A stretch of DNA of 45,272 nt from a candidate division NC10 bacterium RIFCSPLOWO2_12_FULL_66_18 (GTDB taxonomy: Bacteria > Methylomirabilota > Methylomirabilia > Methylomirabilales > 2-02-FULL-66-22). Shown in pieces: positions 40,124 to 45,272 of this stretch. The notes below the pieces were generated by a model, which had not been told where the DNA came from, did not search any database, and worked only from the letters and a program-made list of their open reading frames with translations. Every line of letters begins with the position of its first letter. Positions within the stretch are counted from its first letter, which is position 1. The stretch spans positions 1 through 45,272 of the forward strand of contig METI01000139.1 in the NCBI GenBank assembly GCA_001771285.1, read 5' to 3'. The position numbers were made by a program, and so were the translations under genes.

Positions 40124-40729
40124 TCACGAGGAACGGGCGGCCGCCTGGGCGGCGATCAGCCGGAGCACCTGATCCCAATCCGTCACCCGCGTGATGCCTG
40201 GCGACAGATCGGCCCGGTTCCAGGGGCGATCGAAGAGCAGGACCGGGATCGGGACGTCGGCCGCGGCCAGCGCAACGTGCAGTTCGTCTTCGATCAGGAG
40301 ATCCAGCTTCAGCTCTCGAACGATGCGCGGCTTGTACTCGGCCGAGGGCTCGCCGTCCCGGTGCACCAGCTCCTCGAACAGTTCCAGGAGCCCCGCCCGC
40401 TGGAGCAACCGGCGGGTGTGCTCCTGGTGCTGGCTCAGACGACCCGTGACCACGAACAGCCGATGGCCCTCGGCCGCCAGGGTCCGCATCGCATTCGCCG
40501 CCTCGGGATAGACCGGGCGGGTCGCCAGAAAATCGCTCGCCTCCAGCTCGCTGAAGAACCCCCACATCTGCGTGGCCGAGATCTCCGGATACCGGCGAAA
40601 GAGCTCCCAGGCCGCGTCTTCGAGCTTGACATCGTGGCCGAACCGCCGCCGGAACGCCTCCAGGTATCCGGGCAGCGACTCCGCCAGCACGTCGTCCACG
40701 TCAATGCCGATGCGCAGCGTTGACGGCAC
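40124..40729 (-). CDS. HAD-like 5'-nucleotidase (NT5C/YorS-type)
   Basis: A 201-residue HAD-superfamily protein. Motif I is IGIDVDDVLAES (two Asp), motif II VTGRLS near 97, motif III a Lys in EYKPRIV near 131, and motif IV IEDELHVALAA near 146. The order and length match the NT5C/UPF0655 nucleotidases. The start is set at GTG 40729 (MPSTLRIGIDVDD) because GGGAGG lies upstream; an in-frame GTG five codons further is possible. Confidence 0.8.
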   Translation of the reverse strand: MPSTLRIGIDVDDVLAESLPGYLEAFRRRFGHDVKLEDAAWELFRRYPEISATQMWGFFSELEASDFLATRPVYPEAANAMRTLAAEGHRLFVVTGRLSQHQEHTRRLLQRAGLLELFEELVHRDGEPSAEYKPRIVRELKLDLLIEDELHVALAAADVPIPVLLFDRPWNRADLSPGITRVTDWDQVLRLIAAQAAARSS

Positions 40730-40760
40730 TCGCCTCCCCCTCACTCACAAGTGTAACGAA

Positions 40761-40887
40761 GAGCGTTCGGCAGTTCGAGCGTTCGGTGGTTCGGTGGTTC
40801 ATTCGGATGCGGAGCGCTTCGTCAGAGTCAGACACCACCCCTAGAAGTACGACCGAACCACCGAACTGCCGACCCATCGAACGTTTC
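40761..40887. repeat. Dispersed palindrome family B, copy 1
   Basis: Left arm of GTTCGGTGGTTCGGTGG words (40761-40800) and right arm of CCGAACCACCGAACTG words (40851-40887) around a loop of about 50 bases. Fills the gap between two minus-strand genes. Confidence 0.75.
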
Positions 40888-40892
40888 ACCGT

Positions 40893-41240
40893 TTAGGTGC
40901 CCCCGAGGATCTCCGGCTTCAGGTCCAGGCCGGCGCGAGGCGCGCGATCAATGGCGATGGATTCCAGGCCCAGGACTTGCGTGGGCGCCGCAACCAGGTG
41001 GGCGATCCGGGTTTCGAACTCCGCGCGGTCACCTCCTTGGGCCCAGCGCTGCCAATCCGCCATGGTTTCCCAGGTGCTGATCACCACCCAGAGCGACGGG
41101 TCGCTCGGGCAGCGAAGGGTCTCCCCGCTGATGTACCCGGGCTGGTTCAGGGCCTGTAGTCGCATCTGCTCCAGCGCGGCACGCAGCTCTGTCTCGCGGC
41201 CGTACCGGACCCACCGTTGAATGATCACCCGAACCGGCAT
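40893..41240 (-). CDS. Antibiotic biosynthesis monooxygenase-domain protein
   Basis: 115 residues with the ferredoxin-like ABM fold: PVRVIIQRWVRYGRETEL, ALEQMRLQALNQPGYISGET, then WVVISTWETMADWQRWAQ. Members include heme- or cofactor-independent monooxygenases and stress-related proteins; the activity is not readable here. ATG 41240 follows GGAGGGGG; an upstream open stretch is a repeat. Confidence 0.82.
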   Translation of the reverse strand: MPVRVIIQRWVRYGRETELRAALEQMRLQALNQPGYISGETLRCPSDPSLWVVISTWETMADWQRWAQGGDRAEFETRIAHLVAAPTQVLGLESIAIDRAPRAGLDLKPEILGGT

Positions 41241-41255
41241 GACCCCCTCCTCCAC

Positions 41256-41318
41256 GGATTTCCGATTGCGGATTTCGGATTGCGGATTGATCAAATTCGA
41301 AATTCGATTTCGAAATTG
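41256..41318. repeat. Word repeat family C, copy 1
   Basis: GGATTTCCGATTGCGGATTT, followed by CGGATTGCGGATT and then AATTCGAAATTCGATTTCG: two words in tandem, the second self-complementary. It lies just upstream of the ABM gene; a related AATTTCGAATTTCGAATTTC tract is near the right edge. Confidence 0.65.
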
Positions 41319-41426
41319 GGCCGGGTCCCCGCCCCGTGGCCCCTCTGCCGTCTGCCTGCTGCCGTCTCCCACTCCCCGTGTCTTCCATTTCCCGAAAGGT
41401 CGCCCGACTCTTTCCCTCGAACCTAC

Positions 41427-44414
41427 CTACTCCGCCTCCCGGTACGCCGTGCTCGGGCAGATCTCCCGGAAGGCGCAGTAGCTGCACTGCAGATAGCCGG
41501 GCGTCGCGGTGAAATCCCGGGCGCGGATCCCGCAGGCAACCTTCCCGATCGTGTCCCGGGTCTCCTCGAGGTCCGCGGTGGTCTTCCGGGCGCTGCCCAC
41601 CAGCCCCGACTCCAGGAAGTGCAGCTCCACGGCATCCGGGATGCGGCCGGTCATCTGGGCATAGGCCAGGGCATAGATGGCGAGTTGCAGACTCTCCCGG
41701 GCCTTCCGGTCGGCTTCCTTCCGGTCACGGACAGCCGACGACTTGTAATCAATGATGGCAACGCGCCCGTCCCGCTCGTCCAGGCGGTCCCAGCGGCCGA
41801 TCACCTTGGTCGTCTCCAGCAGGAAGGTGAACGGTCGTTCCACCGCCGTCGGGATCGTCCCCGTCTGCTCCTCCTCGGTCACGAAGCGTCGCAGGACGGC
41901 CCGCCCCGCTTCCAGGCGCAGGTCCTCGTGCTCGCGCGTCAGGAATCCCACGCTCTGCCAGGCCGCCTCGAAGGCCTCGAGAACCTCTGCCTCGGTGACC
42001 CCGCCTTCAAGGCGGGGGGCGGACTGGGCCTGGGCGAGTTTGCGCCGCAGGTAGAAGGAGATGGCCTCGTGCAGCGCCTTCCCGTAGACCACCGAGTGAT
42101 GCTCCCGGATCGGCACCCGCAGGATGTGGATGTACTTGTATTTCAGCGGGCAGGTCAGGTAGTCGTCCACCTGGTAATGGCTGAGGGGGAGGATTTCGTC
42201 ATCCGGGACGGCCCGAAGCGCGTCCGCGCTCTCCTCCACCGAGGGGGCATGGCGCCGGATCGCCTCCAGGGCCGAGGCCTTGTACGGCGGGGGCTCCGAC
42301 GGCGGCAGATCCAGGGCTTCCAGGACGAGCCGGCTCACCTTCTTGGCGCGGGCGCCGCCGTAATCGCGCGCGCTGGTGAGGAACAGCTCGCGCCTGGCCC
42401 GCGTCATGCCCACGTAGAAGAGGCGCCGCTCCTCCTGCAGGTGAAAGTCCCCGCCCAGCAGGATGTCGTGGAGCAGCCCGTCGGGCAGGGCCAGGGGCTC
42501 CCGCCGTCCACGGGAGGGGAAGCGATCGGCCACCAGGCTCACCAGGAAGACCACGGGGAACTCGAGCCCCTTGGCCTTGTGGACGGTGAGGACGTGAACG
42601 GCGTCGGCATCCTCGTCCGCCTCCACCGCCGCGGGATCGTCGCCGCCCTCCATGAGCAGGTCCAGGTGCTGGATGAACTGGGGGACCCCCGCCGGCGGCG
42701 CGGCGACGTCGGCGAACCGATGGACGATCTCGAAGAAGCGCGCGATGTTTCCCACGCGGGCGTCGGCGGCGGGCGTGCCGGCGGCGGTCAGGCGCTTGAG
42801 CAGGCCGCTCCGCATGAGGAACTGATACAGGATCTCGCCGGTGGATCGCTCTCGCGAGAGCGCCACGTACTCCTTCAGATCCTTTACGAGCCGCTCGACC
42901 GTCGCCAGGAACGTGAGGTCGAGGTCGCCCAGGGCCGGCGTGCTGTCGAGGTTCTCGAAGATCCAGCGCAGGGAGCGATTCGCGCGCTTCGCCGCGCTGG
43001 CGCACTGGGCGAGCTGCCAGTCGTCCATCTCGTACAGCTCGGACCCGGCCAGGAAATAGAGGCTCACGGTGTCCTCGGGATCGGCCACCACCCGCAGGAA
43101 GGCGATGAGCAGCCGGACCTCGGGCCGCGCGTAGAGCCCCTGGTTGCCGCTGAACCGCCAGGCGATGCCCTGCAGGTTCATCGCCCGCAGGAACGGGTCG
43201 GCGTCCCGCTTGGTGCGGACGAGGATGGCCACGTCCCGGTAGGCCCAGTCGCCGGCCTCCACCCGGCTTGCGATCAGGCGGGCCACGCCGTCCGCCTCGC
43301 TGGAGGCAGTGTCGTAATGCAGGTGACGCGGCGGGGGGCCCTCTGGCTCGGTGGCGACGAGGCGCTTGTCAATCCCCTCCCGCACCTCCAGCCGGTCCGG
43401 GTCGTTGTGGCGGACGAGGCGGTAGGCGGCGTCCAGGATTCCCTGGCTGGAGCGGAAGTTGTCCCGCAGGACGATTCGCCGGGCTTCCGGATAGGCGGCC
43501 GTGAATCCCAGGATATTGCTGATGGCCGCGCCCCGGAACTTGTAAATACTCTGGTCGTCGTCCCCCACGACCGTGACGTTGGCCTCCGGACCCGCCAGCA
43601 GCTTCACCAGTTCCCACTGCGTGTGGTTGGTGTCCTGGAACTCGTCCACCAGGATGTACCGGAATCGCTCGCGGTACTTCTGGAGGATCAGGGGATGCTC
43701 CCGGAAGAGCCGGAGGCAGAGGAACACCTGGTCGCCGAAGTCCACCAGGCCCCGCTCCCCCAGCAGTCGCTGATACTCGCCATAGCACGCCGCCATCTCG
43801 TGCTGGAGCCCCGCCTCCTCCCGCAGCGCCGCATCCTCCGGCGATGCCTTGGCCCGCTCGGCCAGCTCGGCCGCGAACGCCAGATACTCCTCCGGCGTCA
43901 CCGCCTCGTCCTTGGCCCGGCTGAACAGCGTGACCAGCGCCTGGAGATGCTTCGTCGGGTCCCCCAGCGGGCGCAGGCGCAGGAGCGGCAGCCTGAACAG
44001 GTGCTCCCGGAGGAAGACCACCTGCTCGGGTCGGGTCAGTACCCGAAAATCGGTGCGGAGCGGGAGCACCAGCCCTTCGTCCCGCAGCACCCGATCGCCG
44101 AAGGCGTGGAACGTGCTGATCCACATATCGGCGAAGCCATAGGGGACCAGAAGGTCCACGCGACCCTCCATCTGCTCGGCGGCCTTGTCGGTGAAGGTGA
44201 GGGCGAGGATCTCGGACGGGCGGGCCCGCTTGGCAGCGACCAGGGAGGCGATCCGGCGCGTGATGACCGTGGTCTTCCCCGTGCCGGCACCGGCAACGAT
44301 GAGCAGCGGCCCCTCGCCGTGGGTGACGGCGGCCTCTTGCTCCGGGGTGAGCCCTTCCAGGACCCGGGCCAGGGCCGGGTTGTCTTCGTGAACTGTCGTC
44401 AGCGAATTAGGCAT
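41427..44414 (-). CDS. UvrD-like helicase with C-terminal Fe-S nuclease domain
   Basis: 995 residues. The superfamily 1 helicase core has Walker A AGAGTGKTTV (41-50), LALTFTDKAAEQM, Walker B VDEFQDTN (near 260), GDDDQSIYKFRGA (near 285), LRDNFRSS, LTVHKAKGLEFPVVFL and VGMTRARREL. Next comes a PD-(D/E)XK domain (about 740-995) with H in GKALHEAISF, an IIDYKSS catalytic motif and four Cys of an Fe-S cluster: LTCPLKY and CSYCAFREIC. The plan resembles AddA/AdnB-type recombination-repair nucleases, but no AddB partner gene is in the window. It uses ATG 44414; 28 extra codons upstream are repeat sequence. Confidence 0.92.
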   Translation of the reverse strand: MPNSLTTVHEDNPALARVLEGLTPEQEAAVTHGEGPLLIVAGAGTGKTTVITRRIASLVAAKRARPSEILALTFTDKAAEQMEGRVDLLVPYGFADMWISTFHAFGDRVLRDEGLVLPLRTDFRVLTRPEQVVFLREHLFRLPLLRLRPLGDPTKHLQALVTLFSRAKDEAVTPEEYLAFAAELAERAKASPEDAALREEAGLQHEMAACYGEYQRLLGERGLVDFGDQVFLCLRLFREHPLILQKYRERFRYILVDEFQDTNHTQWELVKLLAGPEANVTVVGDDDQSIYKFRGAAISNILGFTAAYPEARRIVLRDNFRSSQGILDAAYRLVRHNDPDRLEVREGIDKRLVATEPEGPPPRHLHYDTASSEADGVARLIASRVEAGDWAYRDVAILVRTKRDADPFLRAMNLQGIAWRFSGNQGLYARPEVRLLIAFLRVVADPEDTVSLYFLAGSELYEMDDWQLAQCASAAKRANRSLRWIFENLDSTPALGDLDLTFLATVERLVKDLKEYVALSRERSTGEILYQFLMRSGLLKRLTAAGTPAADARVGNIARFFEIVHRFADVAAPPAGVPQFIQHLDLLMEGGDDPAAVEADEDADAVHVLTVHKAKGLEFPVVFLVSLVADRFPSRGRREPLALPDGLLHDILLGGDFHLQEERRLFYVGMTRARRELFLTSARDYGGARAKKVSRLVLEALDLPPSEPPPYKASALEAIRRHAPSVEESADALRAVPDDEILPLSHYQVDDYLTCPLKYKYIHILRVPIREHHSVVYGKALHEAISFYLRRKLAQAQSAPRLEGGVTEAEVLEAFEAAWQSVGFLTREHEDLRLEAGRAVLRRFVTEEEQTGTIPTAVERPFTFLLETTKVIGRWDRLDERDGRVAIIDYKSSAVRDRKEADRKARESLQLAIYALAYAQMTGRIPDAVELHFLESGLVGSARKTTADLEETRDTIGKVACGIRARDFTATPGYLQCSYCAFREICPSTAYREAE

Positions 44415-44426
44415 CTCGGCTACACG

Positions 44427-44520
44427 CGTTCGGTTGTTTCCCGCCCTGCGGGATTCGGGTGTTCGGTGGTTCTCGGAAACCAGGAACAACCGAACCACCG
44501 AACGGTCGAACGCTCGACCG
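44427..44520. repeat. Dispersed palindrome family B, copy 2 (with nested hairpin)
   Basis: Left arm begins CGTTCGGTTGTT and resumes as GTGTTCGGTGGTTC; right arm is ACAACCGAACCACCGAACG (44486-44504). The left arm is interrupted by TCCCGCCCTGCGGGA (44439-44453), a mini-hairpin of the same type seen inside family A copy 1. Confidence 0.75.
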
Positions 44521-44530
44521 CTTCTTCTTC

Positions 44531-45130
44531 CTACGCCTGCTGCTCTGCCACCTCATCGGGGCCGCGGGTCGCATAGATCAGCGGCAGGCTCACCACGGTG
44601 ACCCCCATCTTCACCAGATACTGCCCCCGGATCAGGGTCCACACGGGCAGGACCCCGGCGAAAGCGATGCTGATGAACAGGATGCTGTCCACCAGCGTCG
44701 AGACGGTATTGCTGGTGAGGACGCGGATCCACTTCGGCCCCCCGACGTGCGCGCGCCACCAGGCGAAGATCTCCGTGTCCACCAGGGAGCTCACCAGGTA
44801 TGCCACCAGGGAGGCAAAGACGATGCGGGGCGTGCTGCCGAGGACCCCTGCGAAGGCGCCCGCATCCCGGTAGAAAGGAGCCGCCGGGAGCCAGATGGCG
44901 AACTGGACGTACCCGGCCAGGAGCAGGTTGGCCGCGAACGCGGTCGCCACCACCTGCCGCGCCCCCGTCTTCCCCAGGCGCTCGTTGATCAGGTCAATGA
45001 GGGTGAATGTCAGGGCGTACAGGAACACCGCCGCGGGAACGACGATGCCGCCGATGGCGACCGGCTTGCCCGCGGTGACGTTGGAGATGAGTTCACAGGC
45101 CACGTACAGCCCGATGAGGAGGGTCGTCAT
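44531..45130 (-). CDS. Queuosine-precursor-transporter-like protein (YhhQ/VUT)
   Basis: A 199-residue protein with about six helices of the vitamin uptake-like YhhQ family. Family-typical segments are GLYVACELISNVTAGKPVAI near the start, TFTLIDLINERLGKTGARQV, and KWIRVLTSNTVSTLVDSILF near 145. Known members take up queuosine precursors. The start is ATG 45130. It lies upstream of the helicase gene with a family B palindrome between them. Confidence 0.85.
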   Translation of the reverse strand: MTTLLIGLYVACELISNVTAGKPVAIGGIVVPAAVFLYALTFTLIDLINERLGKTGARQVVATAFAANLLLAGYVQFAIWLPAAPFYRDAGAFAGVLGSTPRIVFASLVAYLVSSLVDTEIFAWWRAHVGGPKWIRVLTSNTVSTLVDSILFISIAFAGVLPVWTLIRGQYLVKMGVTVVSLPLIYATRGPDEVAEQQA

Positions 45131-45141
45131 CGCGGTGCAGC

Positions 45142-45272
45142 CTAACACACTTCCGCACCCCCATCAAGGCGCGGTGGGGACCCCATCTCCAAATTTCGAA
45201 TTTCGAATTTCGAAGTCTGCGCGATCGCGATCAGGCGGGTGCCACACGTCCCGCAGAACTTCTTGTCGGGCT
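45142..45272 (-). CDS. 3' end of a zinc-ribbon protein gene
   Basis: The gene enters from the right edge. Its last residues read PDKKFCGTCGTRLIAIAQ, a CxxC half of a zinc ribbon (CGTCGTRL), then a stretch encoded by a TTCGAAATTCGAAATT word repeat, ending at TAG 45142. The repeat lies inside the frame and probably replaced the original C-terminus. Only 43 codons are visible. Confidence 0.55.
   Translation of the reverse strand, partial: PDKKFCGTCGTRLIAIAQTSKFEIRNLEMGSPPRLDGGAEVC
45191..45215. repeat. Word repeat family C, copy 2
   Basis: AAATTTCGAATTTCGAATTT is a tandem, self-complementary word repeat read through by the partial zinc-ribbon gene. Confidence 0.65.

Noticed and set aside
41217-44576. 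A frame of more than 1,100 codons opposite the helicase
   Set aside because: Same antisense artefact; the minus strand contains all helicase motifs in order.

Overview
This is a GC-rich (roughly two-thirds GC) chromosomal window with dense genes on both strands, mostly minus. The mix of genes fits an uncultivated soil or subsurface bacterium: a tripartite tricarboxylate transporter, an orphan PF04392-type binding protein, sigma-54 two-component regulation, and many intergenic word-like palindromes. Candidatus Rokubacteria/Methylomirabilota (NC10) is my best guess, from gene content only. No rRNA, tRNA or CRISPR array was seen.

Layout. 0.4-3.6 kb (+): a Zur-type regulator with a znuACB-like zinc ABC importer behind a sigma-70 promoter and a Fur/Zur-type palindrome. 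3.6-7.7 kb (-): ferritin-like protein, class II aldolase, two response regulators without a kinase (one with its HTH in front of the receiver), and a DMT transporter. 7.8-8.5 kb: a VapBC pair with a readable promoter and operator. 8.5-12.4 kb: an NtrC-type regulator and kinase, RodZ, and between them a cation-efflux (CDF) gene remnant reduced by an internal deletion.

12.7-20.7 kb (-): a distinctly AT-richer block of eleven genes encoding a Mrp/Mbh-like multisubunit cation/proton antiporter. Its right edge is an IS4-type transposase tail fused to a truncated ArsB/NhaD-like permease gene, so it looks acquired. 21-26.2 kb: RmuC, two tandem secreted proteins built from one shared repeat, a HAD hydrolase, an M20 deacetylase remnant, a second VapBC and an enoyl-CoA hydratase.

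26.3-32.2 kb (-): a metal-homeostasis operon transcribed as DtxR-type regulator, two-domain multicopper oxidase, ZIP transporter with an extra extracytoplasmic domain, cupredoxin, NRAMP transporter and universal stress protein. It starts at a clear promoter overlapped by a perfect DtxR-like palindrome and ends at a rho-independent terminator.

32.2-35.4 kb: an eroded stretch with an orphan binding protein and what appears to be an integron gene cassette: a MazEF/PemK-type toxin-antitoxin pair ending in a well-formed attC, beside the C-terminal stump of an integron-type tyrosine recombinase whose catalytic Tyr is Cys. 35.4-45.3 kb (-): TctCBA, an ATC-hydrolase/flavin reductase pair, a nucleotidase-like HAD protein, a small monooxygenase, a UvrD helicase with a C-terminal Fe-S nuclease domain, a YhhQ-type transporter and the tail of a zinc-ribbon protein. 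Several families of intergenic palindromes with a short repeated word punctuate gene ends throughout.
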